From NCBI GenBank assembly GCA_910589665.1, contig CAJUTR010000003.1, positions 38,046 through 102,045 of the forward strand: 64,000 bases of DNA, in the 5' to 3' direction. The notes beneath the pieces are model-generated. The model was not told the DNA's origin, searched no databases, and was given only the letters and a program-made list of their open reading frames with translations. This document shows, one piece after another, positions 1 to 8,417 of this stretch (positions are counted from its first letter, which is position 1; every line of letters begins with the position of its first letter). Origin of the DNA: an uncultured Eubacterium sp. (GTDB taxonomy: Bacteria > Bacillota > Clostridia > Lachnospirales > Lachnospiraceae). The translations under genes were made by a program, and so were the position numbers.

Positions 1-1
1 T

Positions 2-952
2 AATGGAAAAGCGACGTTACTTGATGCGTGTATTCACGCCGGTTTTTCGCAGGAAAGCCTGTTTCCGTCACGCGGGGCAGGATTTACGTATACGGTCAAT
101 GGGGAGAGACGGGAGGCGAAGGGACGGACGGGCGAAGCCGCGGAAGTCCGCCTGAATGGAAAAGAAACGAATCTCAATGAATGGATCAAAGATGGGGATG
201 AGATTTTTATCCGGCCAGCGACGAAAGGGGAAGATGCTTCGCTGATCCTTGGACGGATCGCGGAGTTCAAGAAAGAACTTTCGTATACGCTGTTTGGCAG
301 ACAGGTTCTCTGCCCGAAGCGGGCGGAGGTAAACGGGGAACTGCGTTCGGCAGAATGCCAGATCCATGACGGCGATGAGGTGGTCGTTCATGATTTTTAC
401 TCGGTGGCACAGCTTCTTGAGTTTATGGGAATGGAACAGGAAGAACGCGTTCTTGTCAACGGCGAAGAAGTAGATGCCAGGACAAAATTAAAGATGGGGG
501 CGAAAGTAGAACGGCTCCCTGAGGAGGAACCGGAACCCAAACCGGTTGAAAATGTGCTATCCGGCCTGAGCGATCTCATACCGCCATCGGGTCAGGATCC
601 GTTACTAGCGCCGGTCCGGCCGTTACCGGCATGGGCGAATGACTTGCCGATCAGTAATCCGGCCGTAAGACCGTTTCAGGCCGCGCCAATCCCTTCGGCA
701 CCGAAGGTACCGCCAGTTCAGACGGCATCTTTTATCAGGGAGCGCAGCATAGAGGTAAACGTGAACGGAAAAAAGGTGGAGTTATTGTCCAAACCAAACC
801 ATATGTTTGTCGATGTGTTCGATGTCTACCCGTTTGATCTGACAAAGGCGGGAGGAAACCGTATGGTCTGTCGTGTAAATGGCATGGAAGTGAGGGATTT
901 TACAACACCGGTACATGAAAATGATGAAATAGATCTTTACTGGGAAAAGTGA
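2..952 (+). CDS. C-terminal part of a cell division FtsA-domain-type protein (5' truncated by window)
   Basis: The reading frame is open from base 2, so the gene starts outside the window and only its last 316 residues are seen. The visible part has no ATPase core. It consists of repeated small units of the form VNGE...DGDE (for example near residues 34-70, 107-125 and 142-156 of the fragment), a Pro/Ala-rich linker, and a final VNG unit ending in ENDEIDLYWEK. These resemble beta-grasp (ThiS/ubiquitin-like) modules. In Lachnospiraceae a long FtsA-domain protein with such a tail commonly precedes the WalJ-like gene; that assignment comes from remembered context, because the FtsA domain itself is outside the window. 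The stop overlaps the region just before the next gene. Confidence 0.55.
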   Translation, partial: NGKATLLDACIHAGFSQESLFPSRGAGFTYTVNGERREAKGRTGEAAEVRLNGKETNLNEWIKDGDEIFIRPATKGEDASLILGRIAEFKKELSYTLFGRQVLCPKRAEVNGELRSAECQIHDGDEVVVHDFYSVAQLLEFMGMEQEERVLVNGEEVDARTKLKMGAKVERLPEEEPEPKPVENVLSGLSDLIPPSGQDPLLAPVRPLPAWANDLPISNPAVRPFQAAPIPSAPKVPPVQTASFIRERSIEVNVNGKKVELLSKPNHMFVDVFDVYPFDLTKAGGNRMVCRVNGMEVRDFTTPVHENDEIDLYWEK

Positions 953-963
953 GGCAGTTCAAA

Positions 964-1773
964 ATGAAACTTTACAGTATAGCAAGCGGGAGCAGCGGAA
1001 ACAGTATTTTTGTCGGTTCCGGCAGTACGGGGCGGGGGGTTCTCATCGATACGGGGATCAGTAAAAAGAGGATGGAAGAAGGTTTGTCGCTGGAACATAT
1101 GTCGTTTGAAGATGTGGACGGCATATTTATCACACATGAACATTCGGATCATATTAGTGGATTGGGACCGGTTTTGAGAAAATACAGGATCCCGGTTTAC
1201 GCGACGGAGCGAACGATCAGATACATACTGGAAAACGGAAAATGCGGAAAAGTGGAGAACGAACTGTTTCAGTGTGTGAAACCGGATGTACCGGTTTCGG
1301 TGGGCGGAATGGAAGTGATGCCGTTTTCGGTGTCCCATGACGCGGCAGATCCGGTCTGCTACACCGTCCGGGAAGGACAAAATAAAGTGGCGGTGGCGAC
1401 GGATATGGGTGAATATACCGATTATACTTTTTCCCATTTGGAAGATTGTGACGGCATCCTGATCGAAGCGAATCATGATATCAATATGCTGCAGGCCGGA
1501 CATTATCCGTATTATTTAAAACTGCGTATTTTGGGGAAAGAGGGTCATTTATCGAACGATGCCTGTGGAAGGATGCTCCGCCGGCTGATCCATTTGAAGG
1601 TAAAACATATTTTGCTGGGACATTTGAGTAAAGAAAACAATTACCCGGAACTTGCTTACGAAACCGTTAAATATGAATTGGAGCAGGAAAGCGGTTTTGG
1701 AAAGGACAGCGGGGTATTTCTCGGAGTCGCGGGCCGGCAGGCGCCGACATCGCCGGTTTACGTATCCGCATAA
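964..1773 (+). CDS. MBL-fold metallo-hydrolase, WalJ/YycJ-like
   Basis: This 269-residue protein begins MKLYSIASGSSGNS, the usual start of the YycJ/WalJ family of metallo-beta-lactamase-fold hydrolases. The metal-binding motif THEHSDHISG lies near residues 58-67, and later ligands are suggested by SHD near residue 125, DMGEYTD and GHLSKENN. The family is cytoplasmic and linked to cell wall and division homeostasis; the substrate is unknown. A GTG at 949 is in frame, but ATG 964 has gaggcag at a good distance and matches the conserved N-terminus. The gene is about 10 bases downstream of the FtsA-type gene, so the two are probably cotranscribed. Confidence 0.85.
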   Translation: MKLYSIASGSSGNSIFVGSGSTGRGVLIDTGISKKRMEEGLSLEHMSFEDVDGIFITHEHSDHISGLGPVLRKYRIPVYATERTIRYILENGKCGKVENELFQCVKPDVPVSVGGMEVMPFSVSHDAADPVCYTVREGQNKVAVATDMGEYTDYTFSHLEDCDGILIEANHDINMLQAGHYPYYLKLRILGKEGHLSNDACGRMLRRLIHLKVKHILLGHLSKENNYPELAYETVKYELEQESGFGKDSGVFLGVAGRQAPTSPVYVSA

Positions 1774-1805
1774 AGAAGGCATGAGTGGAAAGAGAGAGGT
1801 TGACG

Positions 1806-2078
1806 ATGAAAAAAACGATTATTACCGTGGTGGGAAAAGACAGTGTGGGAATCATTGCAAAAGTATGTACGTATCTTTCGGACAATGGGATCAATATCCT
1901 TGATATTTCCCAAACGATCGTAGATGGCTATTTTAATATGATGATGATCGCCAATACGGATATGTCCTCGAAAAACTCCGAGGAAATTTCCAGAGAGTTA
2001 GAGGAGCTAGGGAAAGAGATACACTGTATCATCCGTGCTCAGAGGGAAGAAATCTTTGATATGATGCACCGGATCTGA
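1806..2078 (+). CDS. ACT domain protein (UPF0237 family)
   Basis: A 90-residue protein made of a single ACT domain, starting MKKTIITVVGKDSVGIIAKV, with the amino-acid-binding loop GKDSVGI at residues 10-16. ACT modules bind small ligands, usually amino acids, and act as regulatory dimers. In many Firmicutes this small ACT protein is encoded immediately before a PFL/UPF0210 protein, as it is here, which suggests a joint function that is still unknown. GTG 1785 is in frame, but ATG 1806 follows gagagagg and gives the family N-terminus. Confidence 0.85.
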   Translation: MKKTIITVVGKDSVGIIAKVCTYLSDNGINILDISQTIVDGYFNMMMIANTDMSSKNSEEISRELEELGKEIHCIIRAQREEIFDMMHRI

Positions 2079-2177
2079 CCGGTGGGCGGAATCATTTGGC
2101 GGGAAAGGAGCCACAGGAGCTTTGGTTAGTTCGGGGATTCCCCCGGTACGAATTATGTAGGAGGATGGAAGCGTAAC

Positions 2178-3542
2178 ATGATCAATATAAATGAAGTCAT
2201 CGAAACAAATAGGATGATCGACGAGGAAAATCTGGATGTCCGCACGATCACGATGGGAATCAGTCTGTTCGATTGCGTGGACAGCGATCTGGGACGGCTG
2301 TGTAAAAATATTACGGATAAAATTGTCCGCATGGCGAGGAATTTAGTGGCAGTTGGGGAAGAAATAAGTATGGAGTATGGAATCCCGATCGTGAATAAAC
2401 GGATTTCGATCACGCCGGTTTCTCTAGTCGGAGGTTCCGCCTGCCAGTCGCCGGATGATTTTGTGGAGATTGCAAAAGCGCTTGACTGCGCGGCGAAACA
2501 GGTTGGCGTCAATTTTATCGGCGGGTATACGGCGCTCGTATCAAAAAAGATGACCGAAGCCGACCGGAATCTGATCCGTTCCATTCCGAAAGCGCTCGCT
2601 TGTACCGAACGGGTATGCAGTTCTGTCAATGTCGGTTCGACGAAGACGGGTCTTGACATGGACGCCATACGCCTGATGGGAAAGATCGTAAAGGAGACGG
2701 CAGTACTTACGAAAGAAAACGATTCGCTCGGCTGCGCAAAGCTCGTCGTATTTTGCAACGCGCCGGACGATAATCCGTTTATGGCAGGGGCATTCCACGG
2801 GGTGACGGAGGGCGATGCGATCATCAATGTGGGAGTCAGCGGGCCGGGAGTCGTGAAGACGGCGCTCGAAAAGGTGAAGGATCAAGACTTTGGAAAAGTG
2901 TGCGAAACAATCAAGAAGACGGCGTTTAAAATTACGCGCGTCGGGCAGCTTGTGGCCTATGAGGCGTCAAAGAGGCTCGGCGTTCCGTTCGGGATCATTG
3001 ATCTGTCGCTGGCTCCGACGCCTGCCGTGGGCGACAGCATCGCGGAAATTTTTGAGGTGCTGGGACTCGAGAGAGCCGGCGCACCGGGGACGACGGCGGC
3101 GCTTGCGATGTTGAACGATCAGGTGAAAAAAGGCGGTGTAATGGCATCTTCTTATGTGGGGGGCTTAAGCGGCGCGTTTATTCCGGTCAGCGAGGACCGG
3201 GGCATGATCGACGCAGTATCAGACGGAGCGCTCACGCTGGAAAAACTGGAGGCGATGACGTGCGTCTGCTCGGTCGGACTTGATATGATCGCGATACCGG
3301 GAGATACAAAGGAGACGACGATTGCCGGTATCATTGCCGATGAGATGGCAATCGGCATGATCAACCAGAAGACGACAGCGGTGCGTATCATACCCGTTCA
3401 GGGGAAAGGTGTGGGAGAAAAGGCTGAGTTCGGCGGACTTTTGGGTTATGCGCCGATCATGCCGGTGAACGGATTTGACTGTGATGGATTTGTAAACCGT
3501 CAGGGGCGGATTCCGGCGCCGATCCACAGCTTTAAAAATTAA
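2178..3542 (+). CDS. PFL family protein (UPF0210/DUF711)
   Basis: A 454-residue soluble protein of the UPF0210 family, which has a fold related to pyruvate formate-lyase and anaerobic ribonucleotide reductase. No glycyl-radical motif is visible, so a PFL activity should not be assumed. Recognisable family segments are MININEVIETNRMI at the N-terminus, the Gly-rich VNVGVSGPGVV stretch in the middle, and a C-terminal MPVNGFDCDGFVNRQGRIPAP. It starts at an ATG 8 to 10 bases after taggagga. It follows the ACT protein by about 100 bases; the pair is conserved widely. The biochemical function is unknown. Confidence 0.85.
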   Translation: MININEVIETNRMIDEENLDVRTITMGISLFDCVDSDLGRLCKNITDKIVRMARNLVAVGEEISMEYGIPIVNKRISITPVSLVGGSACQSPDDFVEIAKALDCAAKQVGVNFIGGYTALVSKKMTEADRNLIRSIPKALACTERVCSSVNVGSTKTGLDMDAIRLMGKIVKETAVLTKENDSLGCAKLVVFCNAPDDNPFMAGAFHGVTEGDAIINVGVSGPGVVKTALEKVKDQDFGKVCETIKKTAFKITRVGQLVAYEASKRLGVPFGIIDLSLAPTPAVGDSIAEIFEVLGLERAGAPGTTAALAMLNDQVKKGGVMASSYVGGLSGAFIPVSEDRGMIDAVSDGALTLEKLEAMTCVCSVGLDMIAIPGDTKETTIAGIIADEMAIGMINQKTTAVRIIPVQGKGVGEKAEFGGLLGYAPIMPVNGFDCDGFVNRQGRIPAPIHSFKN

Positions 3543-3565
3543 GCGGAAAAAGAAAGGAAGACACG

Positions 3566-5014
3566 ATGCTGGAAGCGATTGACTACAAAAAGATTTTTAC
3601 CTATTTTGAGGAAATTTCGAATGTACCGAGAGGTTCTTACCACAATGAAAAGATCAGCGAGTATCTCGTTCAATTTGCGAAAGATCACGGGTTTTCTTAC
3701 CGGGTGGATGATGCCCGGAATGTCATCATCAAAAAGCCGGCGTGCGGGAAAACGGCCAGCCGGGATGCTGTGATGCTCCAGGGGCATATGGATATGGTCT
3801 GTGTGAGTGAAGGCGTGAGCCACGATTTTTTGACGGAGGGACTTTCGCTCCGTGTAGAGGGCGATCATATTTGTGCCGATGGAACGACGCTCGGCGGCGA
3901 CGATGGCATCGCGCTTGCATACATGCTCGCGCTTCTCGATGGAGACGGGTACACACATCCGCCGATCGAAGCTGTTTTTACCGTGGACGAGGAGGTCGGG
4001 ATGAACGGCGCCGCTGCGCTTGATGTCTCGGATCTCGAGGCTAAGAGGCTGATCAATATTGACAATGAAGAGGAGGGGCAGCTGCTCGTCAGCTGTGCCG
4101 GCGGTGCAAGGGCACAGGTGGAATTTACCGGTTCTAGGGAGAAGAGGAAGGGAACGTTTCTCGAGGTGTCGGTGAGTGGACTTGCAGGCGGGCATTCCGG
4201 AACGGAAATTGGTAAACATCCGTTCAATGCTTCGATCCTCTTAGGAAGGATTTTGGCGGAGACATTTGAGACGCATCCATTTTTACTCCGTTCCTTTCAG
4301 GGCGGGGATAAGGACAATGTGATCACGAATGCCGCTGCGGCGCATATTTATTGTGAGGGGCAGGCGGAGGAACTGTCAGGCTGCCTTTCGGAATTTGCGG
4401 TCAGGCTGACGGAAGAACTGCGTTCGCAGGAACCGGACATGACGGTTGAGGTTGGGAAACCGGAGACGAAAGAGGATTTTTGTTTTGACCGCGCGTTCAC
4501 GGACGCCGTGCTCACGTTTATGGATCTGACGATTTCGGGAGTTCAGGTTTATTCCGGCGATATACCAGGTATGGTCGAAAGTTCTCTGAATATGGGCGTG
4601 GCAAAAACCGACGAATCGGGAATCGTACTAGGATTTGCCGTGCGAAGCCAGAAAAAAAGTTATAAGGAGCATATGCTGTTCCAGCTTCGGCGGCTCGCGG
4701 CATGTGCGGCAAAGGCTGGCTGCGGGCATTCGTTTCAGACGTCGGGTGATTATCCGGAGTGGGATTATAAACAGGATTCGCATTTGCGTGAAGTGATGGT
4801 CAGGGAATTCCGGGAATGTTTTGGCAAAGAACCGAGAGTCGAGGGGATACATGCCGGACTCGAATGCGGGATGTTAGCAGAAAAGATCCCAGGCCTCGAT
4901 ATCGTTTCATTTGGCCCGGATATACAGGATATCCACACGGTGAGGGAGCGGATGAGCATATCTTCCGCCAAGCGGAATTTTGATTTTCTGATCCGTGTGT
5001 TGGAAAAGTTGTAA
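3566..5014 (+). CDS. pepD: Aminoacyl-histidine dipeptidase (M20C family)
   Basis: A 482-residue zinc dipeptidase of the M20C family, predicted to split Xaa-His and related dipeptides in the cytoplasm. The M20 metal ligands are all visible: LQGHMDMV (His near residue 73), GGDDGIA (bridging Asp near 111), VDEEVGMNGA (catalytic Glu pair near 143), NIDNEEEG (Asp near 167) and the late HAGLECG (His near 430). Length and order of motifs are normal for the family. It starts at an ATG after aaaggaag, 23 bases after the PFL gene, and probably shares its transcript. Confidence 0.92.
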   Translation: MLEAIDYKKIFTYFEEISNVPRGSYHNEKISEYLVQFAKDHGFSYRVDDARNVIIKKPACGKTASRDAVMLQGHMDMVCVSEGVSHDFLTEGLSLRVEGDHICADGTTLGGDDGIALAYMLALLDGDGYTHPPIEAVFTVDEEVGMNGAAALDVSDLEAKRLINIDNEEEGQLLVSCAGGARAQVEFTGSREKRKGTFLEVSVSGLAGGHSGTEIGKHPFNASILLGRILAETFETHPFLLRSFQGGDKDNVITNAAAAHIYCEGQAEELSGCLSEFAVRLTEELRSQEPDMTVEVGKPETKEDFCFDRAFTDAVLTFMDLTISGVQVYSGDIPGMVESSLNMGVAKTDESGIVLGFAVRSQKKSYKEHMLFQLRRLAACAAKAGCGHSFQTSGDYPEWDYKQDSHLREVMVREFRECFGKEPRVEGIHAGLECGMLAEKIPGLDIVSFGPDIQDIHTVRERMSISSAKRNFDFLIRVLEKL

Positions 5015-5035
5015 ATAGCAGAAATGAGGGGAAGT

Positions 5036-5584
5036 ATGGAAAAGTTTGAAATACTGCATCGAAAACTGGAACATCACGGATCGATCGTGGATTTTTATAC
5101 GCTGGATGTCAAAGTTCCAAACGGAAATGTGACGAAATGGGATCATATCGAGCACAAAGGCGCGTCCGCGGTCGTTCCCGTCGATGAAGACGGAAAGATC
5201 CTGATGGTGCGCCAGTACCGGGGTGCGATCGATGACATCATGCTGGAGATCCCAGCTGGCGGCAGGGACAGCGCCGAAGAGGATTTTAAGATCTGTGCGG
5301 CACGGGAACTTGAGGAAGAGACCGGATACCGGTCGGATGATATCCATCATCTGATCGATATAAACACGGCAGCTGCTTATACGAGTGAGAAAATCGTCGT
5401 GTACTACGCGGAACATCTGATCCCGTCGAAACAAAAGCTGGATGAAAATGAATTTGTGAATATCGAGCGCTATACGATAGAAGAAATAGAAGAAAAAATT
5501 TTCTCCTGTGAGATCACGGATGCCAAGACGATCGCCGGAGTACTCGCCTATAAAAATATGCTTGGGGTAAAACATCACTCATAA
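5036..5584 (+). CDS. NUDIX hydrolase, ADP-ribose pyrophosphatase type
   Basis: A 182-residue protein with a perfect Nudix box, G-x5-E-x7-R-E-L-x-E-E-x-G, spanning GGRDSAEEDFKICAAREL and following residues near 79-101. The upstream VRQYRGAI and PAGG motifs are those of ADP-ribose/ADP-sugar pyrophosphatases (NudF-like), which cleave ADP-ribose to AMP and ribose-5-phosphate. ATG 5036 is chosen over ATG 5024 because gagggga lies directly before it. It follows pepD by 21 bases, which fits a housekeeping or salvage operon. Confidence 0.9.
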   Translation: MEKFEILHRKLEHHGSIVDFYTLDVKVPNGNVTKWDHIEHKGASAVVPVDEDGKILMVRQYRGAIDDIMLEIPAGGRDSAEEDFKICAARELEEETGYRSDDIHHLIDINTAAAYTSEKIVVYYAEHLIPSKQKLDENEFVNIERYTIEEIEEKIFSCEITDAKTIAGVLAYKNMLGVKHHS

Positions 5585-5739
5585 ACAAATACCTTGATCA
5601 TGGAATAGGCTTTCGAAGGATACGAAATGTAACAGGAAAGGATTTCCCGTGTAGCATAAATCGTTTTCCCCAAACATATACTGGAAAGAATGCAAACCGT
5701 GGACAGAACAGATATGGTTCCGGTTGGGGAGGACGAGTC

Positions 5740-6282
5740 ATGACTTTTTTGGAATTTATAAAGAGCCGGAGGAGAAAGGCAGTATTGTTTTTTCTAGCCG
5801 GCTTTTTTTCAGGAGGTATTTTATATTATCTGTGCCAGAAACCAGCTGGGGATGCGCTGGCGGCCTTAGAGGAAAACATGGTTTTATGGGCGGCGCAAGA
5901 GCGGGAGTTTTTTCAGGTCTTCCTATTTATCTTGTGGGAACGGAGCAAAGTATTTGCCGTTCTATGGCTGGCCGGCTACACAAAAATATGCAAAACATAT
6001 ATATGTGCGTTCCTAATCTACACCGGCATTCAATCCGGTTTCCTTCTCACGTTTTTCATAATGATACGCGGCACGAGAGGCCTGCTCTACTGGCTCGCAT
6101 CCGGATTCCCGCACCAGATGATCCTCGTTCCGCTCTACATATATTCTTTTTACCGCCTTTTCGAGCGAAAACGCGAAAAACAAACGCCAGCTATACTATT
6201 TATCACCGTCTGCTTTATCACCGCCTGTTTATTAGAAGCCAAATTCAACGTCCCTCTCATTCAGTGGCTTTATAAAGAATAA
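5740..6282 (+). CDS. Stage II sporulation protein M-like membrane protein
   Basis: A 180-residue integral membrane protein with about four to five hydrophobic segments, starting near residues 13-31 and including pairs around 55-75, 83-103 and 145-165. The segment ASGFPHQMILVPLYIYSF resembles the conserved core of SpoIIM, one of the three proteins of the engulfment machinery in sporulating Firmicutes. In related genomes spoIIM often precedes xerD, but xerD is absent here. The start ATG follows ggggagga. An alternative overlapping frame from 5724 is open but gives a Pro/Arg-rich, non-membrane product and is rejected. Confidence 0.65.
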   Translation: MTFLEFIKSRRRKAVLFFLAGFFSGGILYYLCQKPAGDALAALEENMVLWAAQEREFFQVFLFILWERSKVFAVLWLAGYTKICKTYICAFLIYTGIQSGFLLTFFIMIRGTRGLLYWLASGFPHQMILVPLYIYSFYRLFERKREKQTPAILFITVCFITACLLEAKFNVPLIQWLYKE

Positions 6283-6323
6283 ATGTGTGGATCATGAGGA
6301 TCCAGGACTGTTACCATGCAATA

Positions 6324-6353
6324 ACAAAGCGCCGTCTAAAGACGACGCTTTGT
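6324..6353 (+). terminator. Hairpin between the SpoIIM-like gene and the ABC operon
   Basis: A 13-base stem (acaaagcgccgtc paired with gacgacgctttgt, one G-T type mismatch) closed by the tetraloop taaa. It lies 41 bases after the SpoIIM-like stop and before the ABC transporter operon. The following T content is modest, so a Rho-independent terminator is likely but not certain. Confidence 0.55.
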
Positions 6354-6445
6354 TCACAGTTTCGTAACATTAACGTAGTACAATATACAAATGAATGATT
6401 CGAATTAAAAGGCATGGAATATCCTGTGCAGAAAAGAGGTAAATT

Positions 6446-7498
6446 TTGATAGAAGTAAAAAATTTAGTCAAACGCTACGGCAGCCGAAATGTGGTCGATC
6501 ACTTGAGTTTTACAGTGGATCGGGGACAGATCGTCGGTTTTCTCGGCCCGAACGGAGCAGGAAAGTCTACGACTATGAATATGATCACCGGCTACATATC
6601 CTCTACGGAGGGTTCCGTCGTGGTAAATGGGTATGATATTTATGATGAGCCGGAAAAGGCGAAAGAGAGCATCGGGTATCTTCCTGAGCAGCCGCCGCTT
6701 TACCCGGACATGAAAGTATGGGAATACTTGGATTTTACGGCGGATCTGAAAAAAGTGAAGAAATCGGAAAAGGAGAAAAAGATCCGTAAGGTCATGATGG
6801 ACACGAAGATCCATGACGTTTCGGAACGCCTGATCAAGCATCTTTCGAAAGGGTACAAGCAGCGTGTGGGTCTGGCCGGCGCGATGCTTGGAGATCCGGA
6901 GATCCTTATATTGGATGAGCCGACAGTCGGGCTTGATCCGAAACAGATCATCGAAATCCGGGATCTGATCCGCGAACTCAGTAAAAACCATACGATCTTG
7001 CTCAGTTCCCATATCATGCAGGAAGTCAGCGCGGTCTGCAACCAGATCATGATCATCAATCAGGGAAAACTGATCCTGTCTGACACCCCGGACAACATCC
7101 CGAAGCATATCGCGCAGACCAATGATATTACGCTGAAGGTGAAAGGCAACAGGGAGCTGGTAAAAAGCATACTCGATAAACTCGAGCATGTGGAGTTTTC
7201 CAAAGTATTGAATACAGGTGAGGAAGGAATTTACCAGGTGGAAATTTCAAGCCTCGTCGAGTTTGATATACGTGAAGACGTTTTTTACCGTTTTGCAGAA
7301 GCGAAGTGCCCGATCCTGGAAATGACAAATCAGGTACCGACACTGGAAGAAGTATTCCTCCGCCTGACGGGTGAAGGTACGAGACAGTATGGCGGTAAGC
7401 TCTCAAAGGAGGAAAAGAAGAAGGCGAAAGCGACGAGGTCGGCTTCGAAAAAAGCGGCAGAGGTAAAGGAGGAAGAACAAGATGCTGGCAATTTATAA
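6446..7498 (+). CDS. ABC transporter ATP-binding protein (GldA-like)
   Basis: A 350-residue ATPase with Walker A GPNGAGKST (residues 34-42), signature LSKGYKQR, Walker B LILDEPTVGLDP and the H-loop SSHIMQE. After the nucleotide-binding domain comes a DUF4162-like region and a Lys/Ala/Glu-rich tail of about 30 residues. It starts at TTG, placed 5 bases after gaaaagaggt; no better ATG exists near the conserved N-terminus IEVKNLVKRYG. The stop overlaps the permease start by 17 bases, which shows translational coupling. With the next three genes it forms a Gld-type ABC system. Such systems occur in many non-gliding bacteria and their cargo is unknown. Confidence 0.9.
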   Translation: MIEVKNLVKRYGSRNVVDHLSFTVDRGQIVGFLGPNGAGKSTTMNMITGYISSTEGSVVVNGYDIYDEPEKAKESIGYLPEQPPLYPDMKVWEYLDFTADLKKVKKSEKEKKIRKVMMDTKIHDVSERLIKHLSKGYKQRVGLAGAMLGDPEILILDEPTVGLDPKQIIEIRDLIRELSKNHTILLSSHIMQEVSAVCNQIMIINQGKLILSDTPDNIPKHIAQTNDITLKVKGNRELVKSILDKLEHVEFSKVLNTGEEGIYQVEISSLVEFDIREDVFYRFAEAKCPILEMTNQVPTLEEVFLRLTGEGTRQYGGKLSKEEKKKAKATRSASKKAAEVKEEEQDAGNL

Positions 7499-8372
7499 AA
7501 AAGAATTACGTTCCTATTTTACATCCATGATCGGTTGGGTATTTATTGCATTTATGCTCGTACTTGTAGGCTTGTATTTTATGGTGTATAATCTGATGAA
7601 CGGGTATACGAATTTTTCCTATGTGTTTCAGGGCATCCAGATGTTTTTTGTCCTTCTGCTCGTCCCGGTTCTGACGATGCGTATCGTGGCAGAAGAGAAC
7701 CGACAGAAAACGGATCAGCTGTTATATACAGCGCCAATATCAATTTCCAAAATAATTTTTGGCAAATATCTTGCGCTCATAACGCTGTTTGGAATATCCA
7801 TGCTCGTCGTCTGTCTGTACCCTTTCATTTTATCTGGTCTTGTTAAAGGCGTGGCGACAGGAACAGAGAGTGTGGATTTCGCGATCGCGTATGGAAGCGC
7901 CCTCGGTTTCTTCCTTCTCGGCTCAGCTTATATCGCGATCGGATTATTTATTTCTTCCCTGACAGAGAGCCAGGTGATCGCGGCGGTGGCGTCGGGAGTC
8001 ATTATGATCTTTACGTATTTGATGAGCAGCCTTGCGTCGCTCCTTCCATCCGACCATACATTTTCGTTCTGGTTTTTAGCTGTATTGGTTATTGCTCTCG
8101 CGTTTGGACTCAATATGTGGATCCATAACGGCTGGATGGCCGGCCTGATCGGAATCGCGGCTGAGATCGCGCTTGTCGTAACGTTTCTTCTAAAGACGGA
8201 AGCCTTTGACGGGATTTTGCGAAAGACGCTGGAATCTGTTTCCATCATTGAACGATACGATAACTTTACTCTCGGGATTTTTGATGTGAGCGCACTGATT
8301 TATTACCTGAGTGTGTGTTTTCTGTTCGTGTTCATCACGATACAGAGGATCAGGAAAAAGAGATGGAGTTGA
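7482..8372 (+). CDS. ABC-2 type permease (GldF-like)
   Basis: A 296-residue membrane protein with about six hydrophobic segments. It starts MLAIYKKELRSYFTSMIGWV, the usual N-terminus of ABC-2 permeases, and contains the family segment RIVAEENRQKTDQLLYTAPIS near residues 66-86. It overlaps the ATPase gene and is followed by the GldG-like gene, so it is the membrane subunit of this exporter-type complex. The start codon follows aaggaggaagaacaag. Confidence 0.88.
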   Translation: MLAIYKKELRSYFTSMIGWVFIAFMLVLVGLYFMVYNLMNGYTNFSYVFQGIQMFFVLLLVPVLTMRIVAEENRQKTDQLLYTAPISISKIIFGKYLALITLFGISMLVVCLYPFILSGLVKGVATGTESVDFAIAYGSALGFFLLGSAYIAIGLFISSLTESQVIAAVASGVIMIFTYLMSSLASLLPSDHTFSFWFLAVLVIALAFGLNMWIHNGWMAGLIGIAAEIALVVTFLLKTEAFDGILRKTLESVSIIERYDNFTLGIFDVSALIYYLSVCFLFVFITIQRIRKKRWS

Positions 8373-8417
8373 TGGAATGGAGAAAACACCCAAATTGTGC
8401 GCAAATGGAGGGAAAAG

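Noticed and set aside
5724..6275. An overlapping plus-strand frame in the SpoIIM-like gene
   Set aside because: Product is Arg/Pro-rich and has no membrane pattern, while the chosen frame has a good ribosome site and SpoIIM-like hydrophobic segments.
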